Part shown: piece by piece, positions 1 through 8,603 of the stretch | How the letters are laid out: each line of letters opens with the position of its first letter | Numbering within the stretch: the stretch's first letter is position 1 | Assembly: GCF_001723285.1 (NCBI RefSeq) | Contig: NZ_LPWG01000011.1 | Location: forward strand, 376,501-440,500 | DNA: 64,000 bases | From: Methyloceanibacter methanicus | GTDB taxonomy: Bacteria > Pseudomonadota > Alphaproteobacteria > Rhizobiales > Methyloligellaceae | Direction: 5' to 3' | Position numbers and translations under genes: made by a program | The notes under the pieces: model-generated | What the model was told of the DNA's origin: nothing | Seen by the model: only the letters and a program-made list of their open reading frames with translations | Databases searched by the model: none

Positions 1-636
1 GCCGAGGAATTCGGCGTTCCCGTCACCTATTCGGGCGCGGACATGTCCAAGCCCGCAGATATCGAGGAGATGTTCAAGCTGATCCTCGGTGAATTCGGCG
101 CGATCGACGTCCTCGTCAACAATGCCGGCATTCAGCACGTGGAGCCCATCGAGACGTTTCCGGTCGCGAAGTGGGACGCCATCCTCGCGATCAATCTGAG
201 TTCGGCATTCCATACCACGCGGCTCGCGCTCCCCCGGATGGTCGAGAAAGGCTGGGGCCGCATCATCAATGTCGCCTCGGCCCATGGTCTCATCGCCTCG
301 CCCTTCAAATCCGCCTATGTGGCCGCCAAGCACGGGATGGTCGGGCTGACCAAGGTCACGGCGCTGGAAGTGGCGGAGAAGGGGATTACCTGCAACGCCA
401 TCTGCCCGGGCTATGTCTATACGCCGCTGGTGGAGAAGCAGATCGGCGAACAGGCCGAGGCCCATGGCATCCCCCGCGAGCAGGTTATTCGCGACGTGCT
501 CCTGGCAGGCCAGCCCAACAAGCGCTTCGCGACCGTGGAGGAATTGGGCGGCATCGCGCTGTTCCTGACCTCCGACGCGGCCACGTCCATCACCGGCACG
601 ACGATCTCGGCTGACGGCGGCTGGACGGCGCACTGA
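1..636 (+). CDS. bdhA: D-3-hydroxybutyrate dehydrogenase, 5'-truncated by window edge
   Basis: This is a short-chain dehydrogenase/reductase that interconverts (R)-3-hydroxybutyrate and acetoacetate with NAD in the cytoplasm, in PHB or ketone-body metabolism. The frame is open from base 1, so the N-terminal Rossmann glycine motif lies off the left edge; 211 residues are visible. Seen in order are the NNAG motif, the catalytic Ser region (INVASAHG), the active-site YxxxK (YVAAK), the NAICPGYVYTPLVEKQ segment and the C-terminal end GGWTAH, all typical of BdhA rather than generic SDRs. PHB-related genes elsewhere in the window (phasin, hydroxybutyryl-CoA dehydrogenase) fit. Specificity is inferred from motif resemblance. 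Confidence 0.85.
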   Translation, partial: AEEFGVPVTYSGADMSKPADIEEMFKLILGEFGAIDVLVNNAGIQHVEPIETFPVAKWDAILAINLSSAFHTTRLALPRMVEKGWGRIINVASAHGLIASPFKSAYVAAKHGMVGLTKVTALEVAEKGITCNAICPGYVYTPLVEKQIGEQAEAHGIPREQVIRDVLLAGQPNKRFATVEELGGIALFLTSDAATSITGTTISADGGWTAH

Positions 637-773
637 CCCCGGGACCCCCTTCCCGGATGGCCGTTCCCTTGCAACGCGGCGAGACAGCCTCGGGCGTGCA
701 TGAGCCCGGCGTACTTGCGCGACAGCACTTTCTCTGCGGCACCTGGACCCGAATCTATGCTCTATTAGGGCCC

Positions 774-1610
774 GTGAGACTCGTAATTCTGATCCTGCAG
801 CGCTTGGCGATCTTCAGCCTTGGCGCCGTTGGTATTTGGCTGATTGTCAACGTATTTCAATGGGTTGACGGCGAATTGCCGTCGGTCCTCGCGCTCGCTG
901 CCACCTATGGTCTCGCCGCCTACGTCATCCTTCCCTATTTCGTGCGCATGGGCCTCATGGTCTTGCGGCACCAGCACGTCCCGCGCTTCACCATCACCGG
1001 CGACGGTCTGCCGGGCGATCCGGTCAATCTGGGGCTGATCGGTACGTTCGACGAACTGCGCGAGGCGTTCGCCAAAGTGGGCTGGCACGAGGCCGACGCG
1101 CTCACCTTGTCGAGCTCCTGGGGCATGGTCAAAGCGTTCGTTCTGAACAAGTCCTACCCCAAGGCCCCGTTTTCGACCCTTTACCTGTTCGGGCGCGGCC
1201 AGGATATCGGCTTCCAGAAGGCCATCGGCGACAGCCCGCGCAAGCGCCACCACGTGCGATTCTGGGCCAAATGCCTCACCGAAGCGGAGACCGTGGACGA
1301 CGTGTTCTGGCACGGGACACACCGGCCGGACACCCGCGAACGGGTCCTTTGGGTCGGGGCCGGCACCAAAGATACGGGCTTCTCGCTGACACGCCTCACC
1401 TTTCAGATCACCCATGCCACGGACGCCGACACCAACGCCGAGCGCGACTTCATCATGGGCGAACTCGTCCGGCACCGCGCGATCGGCGTCGTCGATTTGT
1501 ATGAAGCCGGCGAGGAGATTTCCGCCGGGACCGTGAACCACTATGTCACCGACGGCATCATCGCGGTCGCACCGCTCCTGGCGGAAGAAAGAACCCGGCG
1601 CGCGGTCTAA
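774..1610 (+). CDS. LssY C-terminal domain membrane protein
   Basis: The protein has two hydrophobic segments near its N-terminus followed by a soluble domain that resembles the LssY C-terminal family. The lines of resemblance are a GDPVNLGLIG start, the aromatic LYLFGRGQD motif, SPRKRHHVRFW, and a late THATDADTNAERDF block. The family is found fused to or beside PAP2-type phosphatases and its function is not established. I prefer the GTG start at 774 because it puts the first membrane helix at the N-terminus and follows a weak TTAGGG. An in-frame ATG at 657 would add 39 residues with no recognisable character. It stands alone, 20-140 bases after bdhA depending on the start. Confidence 0.65.
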   Translation: MRLVILILQRLAIFSLGAVGIWLIVNVFQWVDGELPSVLALAATYGLAAYVILPYFVRMGLMVLRHQHVPRFTITGDGLPGDPVNLGLIGTFDELREAFAKVGWHEADALTLSSSWGMVKAFVLNKSYPKAPFSTLYLFGRGQDIGFQKAIGDSPRKRHHVRFWAKCLTEAETVDDVFWHGTHRPDTRERVLWVGAGTKDTGFSLTRLTFQITHATDADTNAERDFIMGELVRHRAIGVVDLYEAGEEISAGTVNHYVTDGIIAVAPLLAEERTRRAV

Positions 1611-1641
1611 ACATCCGGACGCCAGGGCGCTCAAAAAGAGA

Positions 1642-1674
1642 AAGCCCCGATCGCCTTTTGGGCGACCGGGGCTT
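1642..1674. terminator. Stem-loop terminator after the LssY_C gene
   Basis: AAGCCCCGATCGCC (1642-1655) pairs with GGCGACCGGGGCTT (1661-1674) over 14 positions with one G-T wobble and a 5-base loop. A run of A lies on the 5' side and only a short T-stretch follows, so it may work in both directions. It sits 31 bases after the upstream stop codon. Confidence 0.7.
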
Positions 1675-1838
1675 CCTGTGGACTAGACAATAGTCAGGGA
1701 AGTCCCGACTTTAGACGGGCTCCATGACAGATTTACAACAGCCGGCACGATGAGACGGGCCGCCCGCGTTGTTTCAACACGTCATTTCAATGCGTCGCCC
1801 ATCCGCTAGGATGGCTCCGGCCCAGGGAGGTGCCGACG

Positions 1839-2123
1839 ATGCGTCTGATGATGAGATTCTCCATTCCCGTCGAACGGGGCAACGAGGCCCACAAGGATGG
1901 CAGCATGGGGCCCGCGATCGAGGCGATCGTCTCGGAAACGAAGGCCGAGGCCGCCTATTTCACGGTCGAGGGCGGGGAGCGGACCGGTTACATCTTTTTC
2001 GAGACGGACGACCCGGCCGTCCTGCCGAAACTGAATGAGGCCATGTTCGCCGCGCTCGACGCCGCGATCGACATCGTGCCGATCCTGACGCTGGACGACC
2101 TCAAGCGCGGGCTGTCGTCCTAG
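1839..2123 (+). CDS. Small conserved-looking hypothetical protein (94 aa)
   Basis: This small soluble protein has no signal peptide or membrane segment. It reads as alternating beta and amphipathic helix (RLMMRFSIP, AAYFTVEGG, TGYIFFETDD, IDIVPILTLDDL), compatible with a small ferredoxin-like alpha/beta fold such as the dimeric alpha-beta barrel. That is inference from pattern only. The ATG at 1839 is chosen because GGGAGG ends 8 bases before it; a GTG at 1830 overlaps that ribosome-binding site. It is isolated between two intergenic gaps. I do not recognise a function. Confidence 0.6.
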   Translation: MRLMMRFSIPVERGNEAHKDGSMGPAIEAIVSETKAEAAYFTVEGGERTGYIFFETDDPAVLPKLNEAMFAALDAAIDIVPILTLDDLKRGLSS

Positions 2124-2307
2124 GGGCTCGGGCGCCCGCACCCACGCGAGGCCCACCTGGCCGGCGGCGCAGACCGCTTGCCCGGGCTGTCTTGGCGCGC
2201 CTCAGAACCAGCACCGTCTCGCGCACCGTCATACGGTTTTCAACCACAATCCTCGCTAGGATCGCCAATCACCGCACCGCCATGAAGGGGCCGAGACTGA
2301 GAGACGC

Positions 2308-3186
2308 ATGAGCGACAAGACGACGATGGACCAGGCCTCCGGTCTGAAGAAACGCCTCATCGACATCCGCAGCAACAAAATCTTCGAACTGTTCGTGATC
2401 ACCGTCATCGTGATCTCGGCGCTCAAGGTGGGGATCGGCACTTACCCGCTCGGGCCGAAGCTCACCGCCGGGCTCAAGGTTCTCGACTACGCGGTCACGA
2501 TCTTCTTCCTGGCCGAGATCCTGATCCGGATGGCCGCCGAGCACAATCTCAAGCGGTTCTTCTCGAAAGGGTGGAACATCTTCGACTTCGTGATCGTGAC
2601 GGCGAGCCTCATTCCGATCGACGAAAGCGAGATGGCGCTGTTGGGACGCCTTCTGCGCATCTTCCGCGTCCTGCGGCTCGTGTCGATGATTCCCGAGCTG
2701 CAGGTCCTGCTGAACGCCCTGCTCCAGGCGATCCCGCGCATGGGCTACGTGTCGCTTCTGATGTTCATCATCTTCTATATCTACGGCGCGGCCGGGAGCA
2801 TCTTCTTCGCCGAGGTCAATCCCACGCTCTGGGGCAATATCTCCATCGCCATGCTGACGCTGTTCCGCGTGGCGACGTTCGAGGATTGGACGGACGTGAT
2901 GTACGAGACCATGCAGGTCTATCCCTTGAGCTGGATGTTCTATCTCAGCTTCATCTTCCTGGTGGCCTTCATCTTCTTGAACATGATGATCGGCATCGTG
3001 ATCCAGACCCTGCAAAGCGAGCATGAGAAGATCGAAGCCGGCGAGACCACGCACGCGCCCGAAATGATCGCGAGCGAGAACCCCATCACGGCGCCGTCGA
3101 TCGATGCGCGTCTCGCGCGGATCGAGGCGCGGCTGGAAAATCTGACCGACGCGCTCACGACCGTGCCAAGGCGCAGCGCCACCTAA
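2308..3186 (+). CDS. Single-domain voltage-gated cation channel (NaChBac/BacNav family)
   Basis: This 292-residue inner-membrane ion channel has six transmembrane segments (S1-S6) and presumably assembles as a tetramer. S4 carries four arginines at three-residue spacing (R114, R117, R120, R123), so the voltage sensor looks functional. The pore loop holds the selectivity filter T-F-E-D-W-T-D (residues 190-196), followed by S6 with FLNMMIGIV. The C-terminus ends in a short helical, coiled-coil-like tail (ARLARIEARLENLTDAL), the usual tetramerisation bundle of this family. The filter has three acidic residues where sodium-selective members have one, which suggests calcium or mixed permeability. 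It is a monocistronic gene with its own 180-base upstream gap. Confidence 0.92.
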   Translation: MSDKTTMDQASGLKKRLIDIRSNKIFELFVITVIVISALKVGIGTYPLGPKLTAGLKVLDYAVTIFFLAEILIRMAAEHNLKRFFSKGWNIFDFVIVTASLIPIDESEMALLGRLLRIFRVLRLVSMIPELQVLLNALLQAIPRMGYVSLLMFIIFYIYGAAGSIFFAEVNPTLWGNISIAMLTLFRVATFEDWTDVMYETMQVYPLSWMFYLSFIFLVAFIFLNMMIGIVIQTLQSEHEKIEAGETTHAPEMIASENPITAPSIDARLARIEARLENLTDALTTVPRRSAT

Positions 3187-3212
3187 GCTGCCCTGGGGAT
3201 CGCGGCGCTCGA

Positions 3213-3249
3213 CAAAAAAGGGCCGGCGCGCTCTTAGCAACGCACCGGC
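3213..3249 (-). terminator. Rho-independent terminator for the 3279-3680 gene
   Basis: Read on the minus strand, GCCGGTGCG (3249-3241) pairs with CGCGCCGGC (3230-3222) with one mismatch and is followed by CC and six T. It lies 30 bases past the stop of the minus-strand secreted-protein gene. Confidence 0.7.
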
Positions 3250-3278
3250 GAGGTTGGCGGAGAGAAGTGTCGTGTGGC

Positions 3279-3680
3279 TTATCCGGCGATCCGGGCCGTG
3301 CCCGACCGGCCGTCATTGCGAACCCAGCGCACATTGTGCTTTCCCTGCTGGCTGAGTGCGTAGCAATAGGTCTCGCCGTCCATCCAGCTGGACCACTTCT
3401 GGCAAAGCATGCGGCCGTCGACCCACCATTTGCCATGGTCCGACACGCCTTTGCTGCCCGAGAAGGCGGCGGCGACCGTGCTCATGCGGCCCGTCATGGT
3501 CCCGCGCGCCGAATACCGGATCGGCAGTTCGAAACCGGAAATCTTGAGTACGACGGTCTTGTCCGAGACAGCGCTGCGCAGGGCATCGCCCGACAAGGCC
3601 GTGCTCGCCGCACCGGCGGCACCGGCGCCTGCCGAACACATCGCCACGACGGCAGCAATCTTGAAAGACATCTTCAACAT
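3279..3680 (-). CDS. Secreted DUF995-like small protein
   Basis: This 133-residue exported protein has a signal peptide (MLKMSFKIAAVV then Ala-rich, with probable cleavage after a GAASTA-type site). The mature part has an ALSGDALRSAVSDKTV start, an RYSARGTMTGR strand, GKWWVDGRMLCQKW and ETYCYAL with two cysteines. This resembles the DUF995 pattern of small beta-rich alphaproteobacterial periplasmic proteins, whose function is unknown. The ATG at 3680 is chosen over an upstream reading because GGAGG precedes it by 8 bases and it directly begins the signal peptide. It is a single gene with its own terminator. Confidence 0.7.
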   Translation of the reverse strand: MLKMSFKIAAVVAMCSAGAGAAGAASTALSGDALRSAVSDKTVVLKISGFELPIRYSARGTMTGRMSTVAAAFSGSKGVSDHGKWWVDGRMLCQKWSSWMDGETYCYALSQQGKHNVRWVRNDGRSGTARIAG

Positions 3681-3892
3681 GGGATCATCCTCCGACTCTG
3701 AAACACTTCCACGAGGCCGCGCCGTTCCTTGTTTGGCGCGGGGCTTCGTTTCACCGAGCGGAAGGGTCCCCCCGCTCATCTGATGATCAGTCTCGCAAAG
3801 GAGCGCTGAACCGAAGCTGATCGGGCCGTTCATCCGCCATTCACGAAACGGACACGCTTGCCGGACCGGCCCGGCGCCCGTAAGAAGCAGGA

Positions 3893-4398
3893 ATGCGGAA
3901 GTTCATCCTCATAGCGCCGGCTGTCGCGATGGCGTTGAGCTTGGCGCGCCGCACCTCGCGATGGCGCAGGATCAAGACGGCGGCCAGGGCTGGACCAGGC
4001 AACCCGAGCGGGCGCCCCGCGCTCAACCGGGTCGAGAGCGCCCGACACGGGCCACGGAGGCCCCTGAAGTTCGCCGGTTCACACCTAAGTTTCGGACGGC
4101 GCGCGCGACGGGCGACGCCGATATGCCGACGCGTATGCCGCAGATGGAGCGGCCGGACGGCACGCGCTCGCCCGTGACGGCAAGCCCGCACGCGACGGAC
4201 CCCAACGCCCCGCGGCAGGCCCTGTCGCGGTCGGCGCCGTTGCGCTTGCACGCGCCCCTGTCGCCGTCCGATGCGGATAGCGGGAGCGCGACGGTCGTGT
4301 CCCACAGAACCGAACCGGCCCAGGCGCCGCGCATGGAGATCGCGACCGACACCAGGACCGGGCGCGCCAGTTTCGAAGATTGGCTTTTCGGACGTTAG
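3893..4398 (+). pseudogene. Secreted hypothetical protein interrupted by an apparent 1-base deletion
   Basis: The frame beginning at ATG 3893 gives a good signal-peptide start (MRKFILIAPAVAMALS) and then degenerates into Arg-rich nonsense. Shifting frame at about 3940 completes a perfect signal peptide ending LGAPHLAMA, followed by a polar Pro/Arg/Ser-rich mature region that runs to the stop at 4398 and ends SFEDWLFGR. One missing base (for example a C at 3940/3941) explains this. The protein is low-complexity and I recognise no family. An AGAAG-type ribosome site precedes ATG 3893. It may be intact in the cell, since the same one-base loss recurs across the window. Confidence 0.5.
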
Positions 4399-4410
4399 CT
4401 GCCGGCGCGG

Positions 4411-5034
4411 CTAGCGCTCGTTGACGACGAAATTGTCGAAGGTGAATGTTGCAGACGCATCGTCCGGCGAGATGCCGTAAAGCCCCACCGCGCCGCCGTC
4501 TTTGGGCCGCTTCGCCTTGAAGCGCCGGACCTCCTTCGCATTGACGAAGAGGGTCGCGTCCTTCGGCTGGAGTGTCAGTTCGATGCTGTTCACGGCGCCG
4601 GCGCCTGTCTTGAGCGCGCTCGTCTCCTGGGTGAATAGCGTCTTCGACGTGCCGTCCGACATGCGCCGCACCTCGAGCCAGCCGTCGGCCCAGACGAAAA
4701 CGGCGTAGTAGTTCTTCCAGTCCTCCCACCAGAATACGAGGCCCGCGGGGCTGCCGGCGACGTTCGGCGCTTCGGCGACGCTCATGTCGACACAGATCGC
4801 CGCGCCCTTCGTCTTCGTCTCGAGATTGACGACCCCGCCGGCCCCCTTGATGACGAGCGCACCATCGTCGACGAGAACGGCCTCGTCGGCATCTCCCCAG
4901 GAGGCATCGAGAAACGCGAAGTCGTCTTCATACAGAGCGTTTTCGGGATCGCACGCGGCCTGCGCACCATGGTTTGCCACGAGCAACCCCAGCGCCACCA
5001 CGAGGCCGGCGAGACGCGAAGAAGAAGACCTCAT
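4411..5034 (-). CDS. Secreted beta-sandwich protein (LamG / 3-keto-disaccharide hydrolase-like)
   Basis: The protein has 207 residues with an N-terminal signal peptide (RLAGLVVALGLLVANHGAQA, cleavage before ACDPENALYEDDF). The mature chain is beta-strand rich with alternating aromatic strands (GLVFWWEDWKNYYAVFVW, FTFDNFVVNE). It has the GxVGLYG segment common to concanavalin-like lectin/glucanase folds such as the 3-keto-disaccharide hydrolase (DUF1080) class. No catalytic residue set is evident, so it could simply bind a ligand. It is transcribed away from the frameshifted gene and stands alone. Family placement is by fold pattern only. Confidence 0.55.
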   Translation of the reverse strand: MRSSSSRLAGLVVALGLLVANHGAQAACDPENALYEDDFAFLDASWGDADEAVLVDDGALVIKGAGGVVNLETKTKGAAICVDMSVAEAPNVAGSPAGLVFWWEDWKNYYAVFVWADGWLEVRRMSDGTSKTLFTQETSALKTGAGAVNSIELTLQPKDATLFVNAKEVRRFKAKRPKDGGAVGLYGISPDDASATFTFDNFVVNER

Positions 5035-5071
5035 CGCTTCACTCCCTAAACATACAGGACGTCAGCGCACC

Positions 5072-5950
5072 CTAGCGCGTCGGCATCGGCTCGTCGCCAC
5101 GATAATCGTAGAAGCCGCGATTGGTCTTGCGTCCGAGCCAGCCGGCTTCGACATATTTCACAAGCAGCGGGCACGGACGGTATTTGGAATCCGCGAGCCC
5201 CTCATACAGGACCTGCATGATCGACAAGCAGGTGTCGAGTCCGATGAAATCGGCAAGCTGCAACGGGCCCATCGGGTGGTTCGCGCCAAGCCGCATGGCC
5301 GTGTCGATCGCATCCACGGAGCCCACGCCCTCGTAGAGCGTATAGACCGCCTCGTTGATCATCGGCAGCAGAATGCGGTTGACCATGAAGGCCGGAAAAT
5401 CCTCCGACACCGCCATGGTCTTGCCGAGGCTGCCCACGAGCTCCTTGGCGCGCACGAACGTTGCATCGTCGGTCGCGATGCCGCGGATCATCTCGACCAG
5501 TTCCATGACCGGAACCGGGTTCATGAAATGCATGCCGATGAAGCGTTCGGGCCGGTCCGTGGTGGCGGCGAGGCGGGTGATGGAAATGGAAGACGTGTTC
5601 GTGGCCAGGATCGCGTCGGGCTTCAGAAACGGGCAGAGCGCGACGAAGATCTTGCGCTTGACCGTTTCGTCCTCGGTCGCCGCCTCGATCACGAGGTCCG
5701 AGTCCGACAGGCCCTCGTAGGTTTCCGCGAACGAAATCCTGCCAAGAGCCGTGGCCCTGTCGTCTTCGCTGATCTTTCCCTTGGAAACCTGGCGCGTCAA
5801 ATTCTTGTCGATGGCCGCGATGGCCGCGTCGTACGCGTCCTTGGACAGATCGTTGATGGCTACATCGTAACCGCTGAGCGCCACCACATGTGCGATGCCA
5901 CGACCCATCTGGCCCGCGCCAACGACACCCACTTTGCGAATAGGCTCCAC
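5072..5950 (-). CDS. hbd: 3-hydroxybutyryl-CoA dehydrogenase
   Basis: This cytoplasmic NAD(P)-dependent enzyme interconverts 3-hydroxybutyryl-CoA and acetoacetyl-CoA. The 292-residue chain is full length. It shows the N-terminal dinucleotide motif GAGQMGRGIA, the ATNTSSISIT segment, the catalytic His/Glu block GMHFMNPVPVMELVE, the N of NRILLPMINEA, and a C-terminal helical domain (NHPMGPLQLADFIGLD). It lies directly downstream of etfBA on the same strand (83 bases after etfA). In a methylotroph using the ethylmalonyl-CoA pathway it would feed crotonyl-CoA formation for Ccr. The stereospecificity, (S) in this family, is from family knowledge. Confidence 0.9.
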   Translation of the reverse strand: MEPIRKVGVVGAGQMGRGIAHVVALSGYDVAINDLSKDAYDAAIAAIDKNLTRQVSKGKISEDDRATALGRISFAETYEGLSDSDLVIEAATEDETVKRKIFVALCPFLKPDAILATNTSSISITRLAATTDRPERFIGMHFMNPVPVMELVEMIRGIATDDATFVRAKELVGSLGKTMAVSEDFPAFMVNRILLPMINEAVYTLYEGVGSVDAIDTAMRLGANHPMGPLQLADFIGLDTCLSIMQVLYEGLADSKYRPCPLLVKYVEAGWLGRKTNRGFYDYRGDEPMPTR

Positions 5951-6033
5951 TCTACGCTCCTGCTTCGAAACCGGACCGGCAAAGCGATCCGTGCATCGTT
6001 CTTTGCCCAGTGCGACACGCGCTCATCGCGCGC

Positions 6034-6984
6034 CTAGTCTCCGTAGCCTGCCTTCTTCAACTCGTCATTGAGTTCGGGAAGGACTTCGAACAGATCGCCG
6101 ACGAGACCATAGTCCGCGACCTGAAAAATCGGGGCTTCGGCATCCTTGTTGATCGCAACGATCACTTTGGAGTCCTTCATGCCCGCGAGATGCTGAATGG
6201 CGCCCGAAATGCCGACAGCCACGTAGAGTTCGGGCGCGACCACCTTGCCCGTCTGTCCGACCTGATAGTCGTTGGGCATGAAACCGGAATCGACCGCCGC
6301 GCGGGACGCGCCGATGGCGGCGCCGAGCCGGTCGGCCACCGGCGCGATGAGCTTCTCGAAATTCTCGCCGGACTCCATGCCGCGGCCGCCGGAAATGACC
6401 ACGCGGGCGGACGTGAGTTCCGGCCGCTCGCTCTCGGTGATCTCCGCGCCGACAAAACTGGACGACGGCACCTCCTCGCCGGCGCTCACGGTTTCGACGC
6501 TCGCCGAACCGCCCTCGCCCGTGGCGGCAAAAGCCGTGGTGCGCACCGTTGCAACCACGGTCTTGTCCGAGGTCTGGACGGTCTCGAGTGCGTTGCCCGC
6601 ATAGATGGGCCGCACGAACGTATCGGGCGACTTGACTTCGACGATATCGGAAATCTGCCCGACGTCGAGCAACGCGGCAACGCGCGGCAGCACGTTCTTG
6701 CCCATGGTCGTCGCCGGTGCGAGCAGCACCGAATAGTTTGCCATGAGCGGCACGATTGCCGCCGCCGTGTCCTCGGCAAGCCGGTGCGCCAGGTGCGGCG
6801 CGTCGGCCAGCAAGACCTTGCCGACACCTTCGAGCTTGGCGGCCTCGTCGGCCACCGCCTGACAGCCCTCGCCAGCCACCAGAATATCCACGTCGCCTCC
6901 GAACGCCCGCGCGGTGGTCAACGCCTTGGCGGTCGCCGGTGCGAGGGTCTTGTTGTCGTGCTCGGCAAGCAGCAGAACCGCCAT
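6034..6984 (-). CDS. etfA: Electron transfer flavoprotein subunit alpha
   Basis: This is the FAD-carrying subunit of the soluble ETF heterodimer, which passes electrons from acyl-CoA dehydrogenases to ETF:quinone oxidoreductase. The 316 residues comprise an N-terminal domain ([14 protein letters not shown]) and the C-terminal FAD domain with ISGGRGM, ASRAAVDSGF, QVGQTGKVV, YVAVGISGAIQHLAGM and AINKDAEAPIF, all canonical. Its ATG overlaps the etfB stop by one base (TAATG), so the two are translationally coupled. A natural electron donor in this genome is the methylsuccinyl-CoA dehydrogenase at 11.8-13.5 kb. Confidence 0.95.
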   Translation of the reverse strand: MAVLLLAEHDNKTLAPATAKALTTARAFGGDVDILVAGEGCQAVADEAAKLEGVGKVLLADAPHLAHRLAEDTAAAIVPLMANYSVLLAPATTMGKNVLPRVAALLDVGQISDIVEVKSPDTFVRPIYAGNALETVQTSDKTVVATVRTTAFAATGEGGSASVETVSAGEEVPSSSFVGAEITESERPELTSARVVISGGRGMESGENFEKLIAPVADRLGAAIGASRAAVDSGFMPNDYQVGQTGKVVAPELYVAVGISGAIQHLAGMKDSKVIVAINKDAEAPIFQVADYGLVGDLFEVLPELNDELKKAGYGD

Positions 6985-7733
6985 TACAGAACCCCCGCTT
7001 CGTTCTTCAGCTTGTCGACAAGGGTCGCGACGTCGTCGACCTTGATGCCGGCTTCGCGGGCCTTGGGCTCCGCAACGCCAAGCACCTTGAGCCGCGGCGC
7101 CACGTCGACGCCCAGATCCCCGGGCGTGGTCTCGTCGATCGGCTTCTTCTTCGCCTTCATGATATTAGGCAGCGAGGCGTAGCGCGGTTCGTTCAACCGC
7201 AAATCCGTGGTGATCACGGCGGGCTTCGTGAGCGAGACGGTCTCGAGGCCCCCATCGACCTCGCGGCGCACCTTCACGCGATCGCCGTCGAGTTCGACCT
7301 TCGAGGCGAACGTGCCCTGCGGCACCCCCAAGAGCCCCGCGAGCATCTGCCCCGTCTGATTGCAATCGTCGTCAATCGCCTGTTTGCCGAGAATGACCAG
7401 ATCGGGCTTCTCGTTCTCGACCACGGCCTTCAGAACCTTGGCCACCGCCAGCGGCTCGACGGTCTCGTCGGTCTTGACCAGAATGGCGCGATCCGCACCC
7501 ATGGCGAGCGCCGTCCGCAGGGTGTCCTGCGCCTTCGCGCCGCCGATCGTCACGGCCACGATTTCGCTCGCATCGCCGCGCTCTTTCATGCGGACGGCTT
7601 CCTCGACCGCGATCTCGCAGAACGGATTCATCGACATTTTCACGTTGGCCAGGTCGACGCCGGTCCCGTCGGACTTCACCCGGACCTTCACGTTGGAATC
7701 GATGACACGTTTGATGGGTACTAAGATTTTCAT
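6984..7733 (-). CDS. etfB: Electron transfer flavoprotein subunit beta
   Basis: The beta subunit of ETF binds AMP structurally and docks the dehydrogenase partner. The 249 residues begin [12 protein letters not shown]. They contain the adenine-nucleotide segment ([22 protein letters not shown]), [21 protein letters not shown] (split here over two conserved blocks) and a C-terminal lysine-rich helix. The start at 7733 is the family-typical MKILVP; an in-frame extension upstream has no homologous character. A GGGGA ribosome site lies upstream. It is first in the etfB-etfA-hbd run. Confidence 0.95.
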   Translation of the reverse strand: MKILVPIKRVIDSNVKVRVKSDGTGVDLANVKMSMNPFCEIAVEEAVRMKERGDASEIVAVTIGGAKAQDTLRTALAMGADRAILVKTDETVEPLAVAKVLKAVVENEKPDLVILGKQAIDDDCNQTGQMLAGLLGVPQGTFASKVELDGDRVKVRREVDGGLETVSLTKPAVITTDLRLNEPRYASLPNIMKAKKKPIDETTPGDLGVDVAPRLKVLGVAEPKAREAGIKVDDVATLVDKLKNEAGVL

Positions 7734-7872
7734 ATGGTCTTTTTGGTCCCCGAGCGGGTTTGACTTGCCCCAAAGCCAGTATCTCGCACGTGCGAAATGG
7801 CGGCGACCGTAAAGCCCGAAATCACTCAAGTCAATGGTGCCACGGGGCACCCGAATAGCACCTTGGGAGTGC

Positions 7873-8586
7873 TTACGCGCCGCCCCTCGTGCGGTCGAAA
7901 AGAACCACGCCGCGGCGTCGCATGAAGAGGATCAAGAGGGCCCCGGAGACCAGTCCGCCGAGATGCGCCCACCACGCGACGGCCTCTTCGCTGGCAAAGA
8001 AGAGATTGGCCACCTGCGCCAGGATCCAGATGCCCAGCGCCCAGGCCGCGGTGATGCGGATGGGAATGCGCCAAAGCGCCAGAACCCAGACTTTCACCTT
8101 GGGATGCAGGATCAGATAGGCCGAGATGACCCCCGCCACGGCGCCCGAGGCCCCGATCAGCGGAAGGTCTGAATGGGGAAGCATGTAAATGTGGGAAGCC
8201 GCGGCGAAGATCCCGCACATCAGGTAGAACATGACGAAGCGGATATGCCCCATCGCGTCCTCGATATTGTCGCCGAACACCCACAGAAACAGCATGTTGC
8301 CGATCAGGTGAATCCACCCGCCATGCAGAAACATATAGGTGACAAGCGTCAGCCGCTCCGGCACCAGCACGGCCCCGGACGCAAGGAAGGCGGTGTCTCC
8401 CCCGGCATTCGCGAGCAATTGTGCGGGCACGACCGCAAAGGCGGTGAGATTTTCATCGTCCAGCGGAATGAACCAGCCCGTCTGCAGGATCGCATAGACC
8501 GCGACGTTGATCACGATCAGCGCCACCGTCACATAGGGATAGTTGATCTTCTTGAGAGGGTTGGTGTCGTGAAGGGGGACGAACAT
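7873..8586 (-). CDS. Rhomboid family intramembrane serine protease
   Basis: This 237-residue polytopic inner-membrane protease cleaves within or near transmembrane segments. The hallmarks are present: the [15 protein letters not shown] helix, the catalytic serine in GASGAVAGV, and the catalytic histidine in [14 protein letters not shown]. The start is [13 protein letters not shown], a typical N-terminus for this group; an upstream in-frame reading is low-complexity Arg-rich and is rejected. It ends in a short basic cytosolic tail. It lies 17 bases downstream of the cobalamin adenosyltransferase and is probably co-transcribed. The substrate is unknown. Confidence 0.9.
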   Translation of the reverse strand: MFVPLHDTNPLKKINYPYVTVALIVINVAVYAILQTGWFIPLDDENLTAFAVVPAQLLANAGGDTAFLASGAVLVPERLTLVTYMFLHGGWIHLIGNMLFLWVFGDNIEDAMGHIRFVMFYLMCGIFAAASHIYMLPHSDLPLIGASGAVAGVISAYLILHPKVKVWVLALWRIPIRITAAWALGIWILAQVANLFFASEEAVAWWAHLGGLVSGALLILFMRRRGVVLFDRTRGGA

Positions 8587-8603
8587 GCGTGCGACCCCCG
8601 GCT

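Noticed and set aside
765..1634. Long antisense reading frames opposite real genes, such as 765-1634, 2269-3240 and 63000-63974
   Set aside because: They lie opposite clearly recognisable genes, have high Arg/His/Asp composition typical of GC-rich shadow frames, and match no family.
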